From: Gyrodactylus bullatarudis
Taxonomy: Eukaryota > Platyhelminthes > Monogenea > Gyrodactylidea > Gyrodactylidae
Assembly (NCBI GenBank): GCA_012064415.1
Contig: SSNU01000234.1
Coordinates: forward strand, 374,559-392,960
DNA length: 18,402 bases
Direction: 5' to 3'
The translations under genes and the position numbers were made by a program. Of the stretch, positions 1-7,993 are shown in pieces; the stretch's first letter is position 1; every line of letters starts with the position of its first letter. The notes beneath the pieces were generated by a model. The model was not told where the DNA came from, did no database searches, and worked only from the letters and a program-made list of their open reading frames with translations.

Positions 1-714
1 AGTATCTTAACCAATGACAATATGACGGTAGCGGTTATATTAAACGGCCTGAACGACCGGAGAAAAGCCGAGAGTCTTCTTCTAAGCAGTAACGAGCCAT
101 CCGTTACAAATATCAGAGAGTTGATAAAGACCAAGCAAGCACCAGTGGTTGCGAGAATCGGACATCCGAGCACTTCGCACCACAATGCTAGATCAAAGTT
201 CTTCTGCAATTACTGCAACAAGCGCGGACATACTGCCGACAGGTGTTTCCTGAAGAAGAATGGCGAGAGACTCGGGTCGCAGCTTGGGCCAAGCTCTAAA
301 AGGTGCCGCGTCTGTAGAAGAGGAAATCATGCGCAGGATCAATGTCGTCTATTAAGAAACATAATCAACGACCAGGAAAATGGCAGGAGACAGAGATCTC
401 CTTCGGTTGATTTAGATAAGTCGGACACTCCCGACAAAACTTGTAAAAATAAATTCGATGAACTTTTTTACCCTTCATCTTATAAATGCATGTACAAATG
501 TTCGAGAATTGAGGGACATCCCGTTGATTTTATCATTGATTCAGGCGCGGAGATCAGTACGATTTCGTTGAGACTCCTACCGAAACATCTTAGGCATAAA
601 GTGGACAAAAACCACGAAGTATATCCTTGTTTGTACGACAACGCACCTCTGCGTTTTCATGGCGCAGTTAAAACCACTATTTCCGGAAACAACCGATCCG
701 CGGTTACCGATTGA
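1..714 (+). pseudogene. gag: Gag C-terminus and aspartic protease (partial, cut by TGA)
   Basis: The frame is open to the window edge, so the first ATG (22) is internal and the true start lies upstream. Numbering from that Met, two CCHC zinc knuckles of the form CX2CX4HX4C are seen at C62/C65/H70/C75 and C95/C98/H103/C108. They are typical nucleocapsid RNA-binding modules. A retropepsin active site, IIDSGAE, follows at about residues 171-177 with catalytic D173. The reading frame stops at TGA (712-714), but the same frame stays open beyond it and carries the second protease landmark (LAGLDLI, about 746-766). The stop therefore falls inside the protease domain. This is most simply a nonsense mutation. 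Programmed readthrough is possible but is unlikely given the other lesions in the element. Confidence 0.85.
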
Positions 715-1830
715 TTCATCGTAGGTGATGACAAAGAGCCTCTTGCAGGATTGGATCTCATAAAAGATCTCAAATTAGCAGCCTTTTGCCGAAATTTACA
801 AATTGAAGAAGGCGGAATAACCGTTGAGTTCAAGTTGAAGGACAAAATTCCTCCCGGTCTGGTGTATCCGGCTAGAAGACTTCCGTCCAGCATGAAAGAA
901 AAGGTTGAAGAAGAGTTGAATTATTTATTGGCCGAAGGCATCATTTTCAAGGTGGACAAACCCCTCGTTGCTACTCCTATAGTTCCCGTTCCTAAAAAGG
1001 AAGGGTCAAGTCGGCAATTGCGCATTTGTGGAGATTACAGTCTAACGTTGAACAAAATCGTGGACGTGTCTGGTTATACAATGCCGACTGCGCAAGAAAT
1101 ATTGTTTGAGCTAGCGGACAGCAAGGTATACTCAGTTCTGGATCTCTCCGACGCTTACCTGCAACTGAAGCTGGCACCAGGTAGTAAAAAGTACACCACA
1201 ATCTCTACGCATATGGGCTATTTTGGTTATCACACCTTGCAGTTTGGCATCTCCTGCGCTCCCCAGATTTTCCAAGAGGTAATGGACAGGTGTCTAGTCA
1301 GAGATCCAGAAATCAAGGCCTCGGGTTACAAAGTCGCGGCGTATCAAGACGATATTATTATTGGAACTCGGACTTCCGAGGAGCACATAGAGGCCTTAAA
1401 ATTGGTCAAGAAGAAGTTAAAGAACTTCAAGATAAATGACAGCAAGTCCCAAATTGCCCAAAGAAGGGTCGAATACCTTGGATATATCTGGGAGAACGGG
1501 TGTTTGAAAACGGACGAATCCCGAGTCGAAAAATTCAGGAATTTACAATCCCCGCAATCAGCTAAGGATCTAAATGTGTTGTTGGCCTCGTTAAGGCATT
1601 ATGCAAAGTTCTGCCCATCTTTCTCCATAGTGACGGGCCCTATGTATCATCTCCTTAGAAAAGGGGTAGAATGGAACTGGACACCCAAGTTGGAAAGCGA
1701 TTTAAGGCAGCTAATAGAGTCAATGAGCAACGGAACCCTGGCGCACTACGACACAAAGAAAACGCTGTTCGTTACTTCGAATGCCTCTCAAAAAGGATTG
1801 GGCGAGTGCTGTCGCATGACGAGTCAATGA
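715..1830 (+). pseudogene. pol: Pol part 1: protease end, reverse transcriptase, RNase H start
   Basis: This is the same frame as Gag-protease, directly after the TGA. Reverse transcriptase landmarks appear in order: the palm Asp in SVLDLSDAYLQL (Asp codon 1141-1143), the block FGISCAPQIFQEVM, and the catalytic box AYQDDIIIG (YQDD at 1341-1352). YQDD is an uncommon variant of the usual YxDD with a hydrophobic x. The connection region with VEYLGY and the start of RNase H follow. RNase H begins with VTSNAS, where the family has Asp in place of Asn (codon AAT at 1780-1782), so a catalytic residue is missing. From about 1804 the frame stops making RNase H sequence and terminates at 1828-1830, while the domain continues in another frame. 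The role would be copying element RNA into DNA; this copy cannot do it alone. Confidence 0.88.
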
Positions 1831-3401
1831 CGAAAATCATCGCCGTCGGCGGTAGGTCGTTAAAACGGGCTGAGGAAAACTACTCAAACCTGGAAAGAGA
1901 AGCCCTGGGGGTAGTATCAGCCGTCGAGCATTTTCACAGATATCTTTTCGGGCGGACATTCCGCATCAGAACGGACATGAAGCCGTTAGAATTTATCATG
2001 AAACCCGGTGTAGAGTCAAAAATCTCGACAGATAGAATCAGCCGTTGGAAACTAAAGTTATCACAGTATGATTACATTATTGAGCACGTTAAAGGAGCGG
2101 AAAACCACCTACCTGATTTAATCTCACGTCTCGGAGGCGGTGAATCGGAAGACGGAGTCAGACCAACGCTAAAGCCGGTAGTTGCTGCCGTGAGTGCAGA
2201 AGCTGATCCAGTGATAGAGGAGGTAAAGCGCCGCGTCAAGAAAGGATGGCCGAGAAGGGTCTCTACCGAAATCACCAGGTACAAATCAGTGGTGAATGAG
2301 TTAAAAATCGAAGGTGGTGATCTTGTGAGAGGGACACGTCTGGTTCCTCCTTGTAAAGAGAGACAGGGCTTCCTAGATAAGGCTCACTCTGGACATCCAG
2401 GTATGGTCTTGATGAAGCAGCGTATGAGGAAAAAATTGTGGTGGCCAGGCATGGACAAGGATATAGACAAGTTCGTAGCGGGCTGCTCCGTGTGTTGCAA
2501 AACACAAAAGAAACAGCACTCTAAAGACCTGCTAGCCTGGCCAGAGTGCGAAGAGCCGTTAGAAAGAGTTCATGTGGACATTGCCACCTGGAACTCTAAG
2601 AGAATATTGATTCTTGTAGATGCTTTCTCCGGATATGACTATGCGAAGGAAGTACCCAACCTGTCTTCTGAGTGCTACGAAAACGCCCTGTCTGAGTTCA
2701 TTTCTTATTTCGGTCCTCCGAAATGCGTGGTAGCCGACAACGGCACGAATTTCAAATCCTCGGAAACACTCAATCTGTATAAGTCTTTTGGAATCCAGCC
2801 CATCTTTACGCCTCCTGGACATCAGTCGAACGGTCTAGCAGAGAGAGCGAATCAAGATTTAAAAAGGTATCTCGAGAAAATGCGGTTATCCGAACCTCGG
2901 GACCTGAAAAACACTCTCGTAAGTTTCATGAGACACAAAAACTTCAATGAAACATTCAGAGGCTATGTCCCAGCCAGACTGTTCCTGTCCCGGCATGTTC
3001 CGAATGTGGTGGAAGTAGCCATTCAAGAGCGAAAGTGGGAACTGGTTTTTATTCAGCCTGAAAAAGGTCCTACAATCGAGACTATGGCTTCCAAGAGCTC
3101 AAGTAATATCTGGACAGACCAGAATGGCCGAACGGCCCATGACAGTGACGTGCAGCCGCGGCCCGCTGCGGACAACAGATCTGAGGACATGTTAAACCAG
3201 GCGGAGTCGAATGTATCTCAAAGCTCTGAAGATGAAAATGCTCGGATCTTACCGGCAGCGCAGTTCGCATCCGTTCCTCAAGAAATTCGAAGGTCAGAAA
3301 GGGTCAAGCAGGAACCAGCCTACCTATGTGAGAACTTAAGAAACCCTGGAAGGGGAAGTGTTGTATCGGTGCTTAAACCGGTGTTAAAACAAATGGTATA
3401 A
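1804..3401 (+). pseudogene. pol: Pol part 2: RNase H remainder and integrase
   Basis: This frame takes over RNase H right after the frameshift (landmarks LKRAEENYSNLEREALGVV and FRIRTDMKPLEF). An open stretch in this frame back to 1671 is only overlap with RT and has no domain meaning. Integrase starts with an HHCC zinc domain: the two His codons of HSGH at 2385-2396, then WWPGM and CSVC. The catalytic core has D at 2577-2579 (HVDIAT), D at 2736-2738 (ADNGT) and E at 2841-2843 (LAERANQ). The last two are 35 positions apart, fitting the DDE core. The C-terminus is polar and ends with the RRSERVKQEP type of tail seen in many gypsy integrases. No chromodomain is evident. The stop codon (3399-3401) lies 43 nt inside the 3' LTR. 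Confidence 0.88.
3348..3358 (+). other. Polypurine tract (plus-strand primer)
   Basis: An 11-nt all-purine run, GGAAGGGGAAG, sits immediately before the TGTTGT that starts the 3' LTR. This is the expected place for the RNase H-resistant primer of plus-strand synthesis. It lies within the integrase reading frame. Confidence 0.75.
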
Positions 3402-3525
3402 AGATAGTTTAGACCATAGACCCTTTTCTTTAAATAGATATATATAAATATACCTTTTCAAGTATCACGTGTTACTTTCATGGAACCTATCCCTGTGAAT
3501 ACTAGTTCGGACATCCGACACAACA
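3359..3525 (+). repeat. 3' LTR (167 bp)
   Basis: The left end TGTTGT follows the polypurine tract directly and the right end ACAACA is its perfect inverted repeat, matching the TG...CA rule. Inside are a TATA box, a palindromic CACGTG at 3466-3471 and a likely start site near 3475. Beyond 3525 the Tigger-like frame resumes, which supports the right boundary. The target-site duplication would be the bases right after 3525 (TAAA or TAAAC), but the partner copy is outside the window. The LTR is short for a gypsy element and overlaps the end of pol. No clear AATAAA is present inside it. Confidence 0.72.
3441..3450 (+). promoter_or_regulatory. TATA box of the LTR promoter
   Basis: TATATAAATA lies about 80 nt into the LTR, roughly 30 nt before a plausible start site near 3475. 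It would drive element transcription from the U3 region. Confidence 0.5.
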
Positions 3526-3776
3526 TAAACCTTTGGGACGAAGAATTGAAGAAATCTTGGAAGAAAATTATTTTATTCATCGACAACGCGCCAAGTCATT
3601 GTAATGAAAACTTCAATTTGTCAAATATAAAAGTAAGAAGAATTCATTATAATGAACTGTTAATTAACAATAATACTAAAAAATAATGATAATTTTTTAA
3701 GTTAAAATTCCTGCCTCCCAACTGCACTTCAGTATGTCAACCAATAGATGCTGGTATCATACGATCTTTCAAATGT
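3526..3776 (+). pseudogene. pogo/Tigger-like transposase fragment, copy 1
   Basis: The frame starting right after the LTR reads NLWDEEL and then the hallmark block FIDNAPSH of the pogo/Tigger DDE transposases (second catalytic Asp). After the 69-nt intron at 3633-3701, the protein continues with FLPPNCTS and QPIDAGIIRSFK, which carries the third catalytic Asp. With the intron removed, the two Asp residues have 31 residues between them, close to family spacing. The N-terminal DNA-binding part is missing, displaced by the LTR element. Homology stops abruptly at 3776 after FKC. The enzyme would cut and paste its own element in the nucleus; this piece is inactive. Confidence 0.8.
3633..3701 (+). 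other. Small spliceosomal intron in Tigger copy 1 (69 nt)
   Basis: It starts GTAAGA and ends TTTTTTAAG, with a TACTAA branch-point-like motif 28 to 23 nt before the 3' end. It separates NIK from KFLPPN in phase 0 and contains an in-frame TAA, so read through it would break the conserved catalytic block. The AAG 3' end is less common than CAG or TAG. Confidence 0.72.
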
Positions 3777-3968
3777 ACCACCGTGAGTTGAATATTATTT
3801 GACTCTCTTATGGAATTGACACTTGCTTATCCGAACTCTAACATCTAGGTGTGAGAAGACAATCTCCATCAAGTTAGATTCACAAGGATATAGTAATAAC
3901 CAGTTACCACACTTAGCTAGTAGGTTTAATGTCCAAAAACAATGTAATTTCTACTTTGTGCTTATTCA
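3777..3968 (+). other. Unexplained spacer between the two Tigger copies
   Basis: These 192 nt separate the two nearly identical Tigger segments. I could not match them to the transposase or to other parts of the window, and no convincing reading frame covers them. They may be filler from the rearrangement or part of another decayed element. Confidence 0.4.
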
Positions 3969-4521
3969 AAGAAAATTATTTTATTCATCGACAACGCGCC
4001 AAGTCATTGTAATGATAACTTCAATTTGTCAAATATAAAAGTAAGAAGAATTCATTATAATGAACTGTTAATTAACAATAATACTAAGAAATAATGATAA
4101 TTTTTTAAAGTTAAAATTCCTGCCTCCCAACTGCACTTCAGTATGTCAACCAATAGATGCTGGTATCATACGATCTTTCAAATGTGCTTATAGGCGTTTA
4201 CTAGAAGAAGTTAGAATAGACAGGAAAATTAAATTAGAAGATATAAAAAAACAAATCAACCTAAAGGAATGCCTTTACATCGCCAAAGAAGCATGGGATA
4301 ATGTTGAGACGAAGACAATTGTAAACTGCTTCAGAAGTTTAAAATTTGTTGATATTACACATGAAGAAAAGCCAATAGGCCTAACTCGAGAAATGAATAT
4401 AATATTTAACTTTCTAAGATCTCGCAAGAAGAATGGTATGCTCAAACAGTTTACCGAAACCAAAATTTGGCGTAGAATTGAAAAAGAAAAAATTGATGAT
4501 ATTTTTGATTTTAATGAATAA
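3969..4521 (+). pseudogene. pogo/Tigger-like transposase fragment, copy 2 with natural C-terminus
   Basis: Exon part 3969-4040 carries FIDNAPSH. After the 70-nt intron (4041-4110), an open frame of 136 codons runs from 4111 to the TAA at 4519-4521. It begins KFLPPNCTS and QPIDAGIIRSFK, and continues with a charged C-terminal region (RRLLLEEVRIDRKIK, later KIWRRIEKEKIDD) as in Tigger-type proteins. The second exon is uninterrupted, so this relic is young or was recently functional. No promoter or N-terminal half precedes it; upstream lie the spacer and copy 1. Together the two copies suggest that the original gene ran from before the LTR insertion to 4521. Confidence 0.82.
4041..4110 (+). other. 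Small spliceosomal intron in Tigger copy 2 (70 nt)
   Basis: The borders are the same as in copy 1 (GTAAGA ... TTTTTTAAAG) with TACTAA inside, and it is one base longer. The length change shifts the unspliced frame but leaves both exons in register, as expected of an intron. Confidence 0.72.
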
Positions 4522-4766
4522 ATTAATTTATTTTTACATAAAAATGTTGTATGTTCATAGCCTAGAGTTGGTGAGAAGTGGAAGAAAAATTGGTTAGGAA
4601 AATACTCAAATTCTATTGGTTGTTGGTTTTCTTGCATATTATTGGTCAACCTGATGAGGAGCAGAGAGGTATAAATATAGATTTGGTATGAAAATAATTC
4701 ATCCAGCGAGCCATGATTTGTGTAATTAACTGTACTAGTTAATAACTAATTTTAGTTATCAATATA
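4522..4766 (+). other. AT-rich spacer with a promoter-like segment
   Basis: It lies between the Tigger stop and the first recognisable MULE sequence. It contains the CCAAT/TATA-like module described separately; I see no coding frame. Confidence 0.45.
4583..4672 (+). promoter_or_regulatory. Promoter-like module: repeated ATTGG boxes then TATAAATA
   Basis: Three ATTGG motifs (CCAAT boxes read on the other strand) precede GAGAGGTATAAATA. A related stretch, including the exact GAGAGGTATAA, is at 17694-17765. Because it stands about 100 nt before the MULE transposase relic, it may be the old MULE promoter. No transcript evidence can be seen. Confidence 0.35.
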
Positions 4767-5205
4767 TAGATGGCAACAATAAAAGTTGTCCTATCGCTTG
4801 TTATCCTACGGAAAATGAAAATAATTAGAAAAGATTTTGAGAAGACCTTCAAAAATCTTTATCACTTAATGACCAAAGTAACTTAGTTATATTTACTGAC
4901 AGAGAGAAGGGGTTAATAAATGCAATAAAATCATCGTACCAAACGCTGTACATTCTTACTGTCTTTTTCACTTAGCCAAAAATATCAAGATCAAATTCAA
5001 GCTGGATATAAAGCCACTATTATGATTAATGGATATCCTTGTAGACATCTGTGTGCCGTCGCTATTAAGTTAGAAGTTTTTATTAAAAAGTATGTTCCAA
5101 ATGAATTCAAAGTAATCTCCTTGAAAGCAGCTTACTCGGAGATTATGATGCTGTGTGACGTCAAAAATCTGATCGAGTCGGAGCTTGAAGGCAACAGATA
5201 AGATA
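4767..5205 (+). pseudogene. Mutator-like (MULE) transposase relic, left copy
   Basis: Translating across stops and shifts gives the conserved MULE core: DGNNKSCPIA, then ENENN-KRF-EDL, then IFTDREKGLINAI with the Asp of the catalytic core. In another frame follow VPNAVHSYCLFHLAKN, the C-x2-H type block of this superfamily. After a deletion come INGYPCRHLCAVAIKL and KKYVPNEF, the second half of the SWIM zinc finger, at about 5022-5103. In-frame stops and frame changes show that it is dead. The transposase would bind element ends and cut DNA in the nucleus. A second copy of the C-terminal part lies inverted at 9776-10102. Confidence 0.78.
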
Positions 5206-5855
5206 ATAAAAATTTTATTGAAATCCATTTCAAAAATAAATAATACAGAAAAAATAATATTTTGTCATCTATTTTTGTGGTTCATTTTCTTCATTCTTCA
5301 TTTGATTTCAGATCACTTTTATTTTCTTCCTTTTTTTCCTCTTAGGATAATTAGTAACAATCAAAGAATAATAATAATAAAAAAACAGAGTAAATAAAAA
5401 TTATAATTTTTATAAAAAATTGCTTGTCAGAAAATTTTGATCTAGGGTGTCGAAGAAAATTTTGAAATTTGATCTATTTGAAGCCGTGAGTCAATTTGAA
5501 AACACAAATTTTTACTCAAATTTGATGAATTTTTTTCAATAAAATTTACTTCATCTTATTTTTCGCGCAATTTTTTTCTCTTTCTCCCGTATATACATAC
5601 ACAAAAATGACGCAAAATTAAATTTTCTATTCAATGATATCCCGTTGATGAGCAATTAGTTAATTTCACTTAATGATTTTGTCAAATTAGTAACTCCCAT
5701 TTTGGGAAAATTTGAAATTTTCGAATATCTCCGAAACTGAATACAATTCGGAGATTCTGAGACCAGATTCGGAATCTGCGTCAAATTTCGGATCAGGGTC
5801 ACTTTAGTTTATTTCGATATCCCCAGATCGAAAAAAAAGTGACACGCCGTGTTAT
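5203..5855 (+). mobile_element. ~650-bp insertion in the left MULE relic, identity unknown
   Basis: The right MULE copy passes from the SWIM region to the transposase C-terminus in about 30 nt, while the left copy has about 650 nt more at this point. The extra DNA is AT-rich with no coding frame I can defend. Near its right end TCACTTT (5799-5805) and AAAGTGA can form a short stem. The boundaries are approximate. It could be a small non-autonomous element, but I see no clean terminal repeats or target duplication. Confidence 0.4.
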
Positions 5856-5858
5856 TTA

Positions 5859-6025
5859 AGACCATGTAAAAGCCGTAAAAAATCAAAAGCTGAAAAAAAG
5901 TGTAATGAAATTTAGTGTTCAATATAATTATTTCTTGTTATTTACAAAAAGTATTTTCTTTTTAAAATTTTCGGGGTGTTTTTTGGAAATTTTTTTCCTT
6001 TGGGGTGATTTTTGGAATTAACCCT
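5859..6025 (+). repeat. 3' end of left MULE relic with terminal sequence
   Basis: This matches the inverted right copy (9776-9922) from GACCATG-AAAAGCCGTAAAA, a transposase C-terminus, to the common end GGTGATTTTTGGAATTAACCC. Homology between the copies stops right after AACCCT, so this is probably the outer end of the element. The inferred terminus, read inward, is AGGGTTAATTCCAAAAATCA. Confidence 0.6.
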
Positions 6026-7618
6026 TCATTATATAATTAACCCCCTTATTACTATGAACTCAATTTCTGAACCATTGTATTTCAGTATGCGAAATTCAAT
6101 TGGAATGGTTTACTGTTAAAATACACTTATTCTGAAAGTTAAAAAACAGTCGTGCTTTTCGGACCTCAGGCCGATCTCATCCCTTAACATTTTCCTTTCT
6201 ATCTTGGATCGTTTTTTGATATCAATTGATGGTAGAATATCACGTAAAAGCTGCTATTCACATTAGATATGTTTTAACCCTTGAAATCCCAGAGAATTTT
6301 TTTCATGACTCGCATTCAATCTTTTGTCTATCTCATGGTTTGTGAACACGCTGATTACAACTCTACAGTTGTTTTAACTAGCGTTCTTCACATTCAGAAA
6401 TATTCCGAAAATTTCCGAATCGCCACAATTTTACTTCTGATATAAACAAAAAGATCACTATGATTTGTTTTATTGTATAGAAATCCTACACATTTCTAAT
6501 GAAATAACAATTCTTCTTTAGAGTTAAATTTTATAACGTCTCAGCAAGCTATCTCCTTGGTAGATTGATATCATCCTTGATCTATTATTATTAAAGCTTG
6601 AAGGACGATAGATAGGTCCAATTAAGATCCTAGGTATTCTTAGAAATGGTTCTTCTGAGAAGAAGAAGAAGGTATCAAGTTTCTTTTTGACATTTTATAA
6701 GCTCTTGAATTTTAATATGAATAATTTTTGAAAAAATTATATATCACAAGATTATCGAAAATTAATAATTGTTTTAATAACTCTATTTTCGGAACCTTTT
6801 CGGATTTTTTCAGACGGATCCGAATCTGAATTATCTGAAGAACCCTAGTTTTAACGCAATTATTTTTGGTTCAAAAGTTATCATTGGGTCATTTTTTGAT
6901 CCAAAATCATGCTATCTTTGTAGTGTTAGCAGATAGAGTTCAGGCGATTACATATTCGAATTCTATAGGTATGATTCCTCCATTAAAGTTATCTTACTTT
7001 CTATCTATGTCCCTGGGAAGTAGGTTTTCAAAACAAACGTTTTAAACAAAAATTAATTTTTTTCAAAAAATAAACTCTCTTTAAATATAGCGCGAGTTTG
7101 ACGAATGATAGAGCCTAGATCTTTGCGTATTTCAGGAGATTAATAAATTTCCTATCGAATGGGTGGTAAACGAAGTATTTTCTGAGGCTTGAATGAATAA
7201 TAATGAGTTGTTAAAATGACCCTAAGTCTAAGTTTACAATATGAAAAAGTATAAATCAAATTTATTCCGGCTTCTAATAACATATTTTGATTTTTCAAAT
7301 TCTTGTCAATGTTGAGATAGAAAATTGAGTTTTTAATTCTCTACTGAATGGTGTTCAAGCCATAATTTTGTGTGCAATATGTAAAAATTTGTTAATACAG
7401 TATGTTAGAATGAAGTAATTTCACGTAAAATCTAAATTTAGAGAGCGAATCTTATGCAGGTTAATTTTAGCAAAACATACCTCTCTAAGACGGAAAATCT
7501 CTTCAGATAATTTCGTCAGAAATCCACTTTTAAATAATTTTTTGTCGCGATACTACTTATAGGAATGATGGTTATAAAGAATGAATTAGAAATGGGTGTG
7601 CTCTAAGTGGAGGTACGA
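6026..7618 (+). other. Gene-free AT-rich region
   Basis: I see no coding frame, RNA gene or long repeat. A few TTCGGA/TCCGAA-rich patches (about 6400-6420 and 6785-6830) resemble a similar patch near 5715-5790 and may be decayed repeats. Confidence 0.4.
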
Positions 7619-7849
7619 ATGTATTTTGAAATAGGGAAGGATGCTATTAGTAGCCAAAATAAATCTTTTACCTTAAAACTTTCATTTTCTAAACTTGGAC
7701 TTGAGGTCAAAAAACTTATGCCAATTGATGAATATTTGTGTAAATTTGTTAGGCGAAATGATAATACCCGAAAATATCACTTAAACAAATTTGAGTCCTT
7801 TCTAATGAAAAGAAAAGCTTTAAATCATTCAATAAATTATCTAGAATAA
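7619..7849 (+). CDS. Small ORF, 76 aa, unknown, possibly chance
   Basis: The frame opens with GTG at 7607, but the first ATG is at 7619 and is used here. The product is basic and mixed (start MYFEIGKDAIS, later KFVRRNDNTRKYHL) with no signal peptide, membrane segment or motif I recognise. A TTTCAG shortly after its stop could be a splice acceptor in the 5' region of gene A, which would make this a fossil or an upstream exon. I see no matching donor to prove that. In DNA this AT-rich a frame of this length may occur by chance. Confidence 0.2.
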   Translation: MYFEIGKDAISSQNKSFTLKLSFSKLGLEVKKLMPIDEYLCKFVRRNDNTRKYHLNKFESFLMKRKALNHSINYLE

Positions 7850-7936
7850 GATAAAAAAAATTTCAGACATTAATATTGTGAAATTGTCTAGCTTCTTTTA
7901 ATTAAGATTTTTTTCATACTTCGTACATTTATTAAA

Positions 7937-7942
7937 TATAAA
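7937..7942 (+). promoter_or_regulatory. Possible TATA box of gene A
   Basis: TATAAA lies 52 nt before the ATG, within a short palindrome (ACATTTAT at 7925-7932 and ATAAATGT at 7938-7945). In AT-rich DNA this is weak evidence. Confidence 0.3.
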
Positions 7943-7993
7943 TGTATTAAATTTTTACTGTGTAAAACATTTATTAATAACAAAAACATTGCA

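Larger units (their letters stand above)
1..3525 (+). mobile_element. Ty3/gypsy-type LTR retrotransposon, 3' part, defective
   Basis: The domain order on the + strand is Gag zinc knuckles, aspartic protease, reverse transcriptase, RNase H, integrase, polypurine tract and 3' LTR. RT and RNase H before integrase is the Ty3/gypsy order. The 5' LTR, primer binding site and most of Gag lie outside the window. Three lesions are visible: an in-frame TGA at 712-714, Asn in place of the first RNase H Asp at 1780-1782, and a frameshift near 1804-1806. No env-like frame follows integrase, because the pol stop already lies inside the LTR. The element ends within a Tigger-like transposase gene whose reading frame resumes right after the LTR, so it inserted into that older transposon. 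The coding part looks less AT-rich than the flanks, as expected for an insert. Confidence 0.9.
3561..4185 (+). repeat. Direct duplication of a ~216-bp Tigger segment
   Basis: Positions 3561-3776 and 3969-4185 are the same sequence in the same orientation. Reading them side by side I find two substitutions (GAAAAC/GATAAC and CTAAAAA/CTAAGAA) and one extra A near the intron 3' end in the second copy. Both copies hold exon end, whole intron and exon start. The near identity points to a recent event or to an assembly artefact. Confidence 0.85.

Noticed and set aside
3480..3500. TGGAACC after an alternative LTR end as a primer binding site
   Set aside because: The following bases do not fit the complement of a tRNA T-arm, and a primer binding site should follow the 5' LTR, not the 3' one. 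TGTTGT/ACAACA gives better LTR ends.
3480..3632. ATG at 3480 as the start of the Tigger protein
   Set aside because: It lies within the proposed LTR; the transposase similarity begins only after 3525 and the N-terminal half of the family is absent.
3823..4038. 71-aa ORF spanning the spacer and Tigger copy 2
   Set aside because: It reads the Tigger segment in the wrong frame; the conserved DDE block is in another frame.
5185..5397. 70-aa hydrophobic ORF that could look like a membrane peptide
   Set aside because: It starts inside the MULE relic and runs into the AT-rich insertion; the hydrophobicity follows from T-rich DNA.
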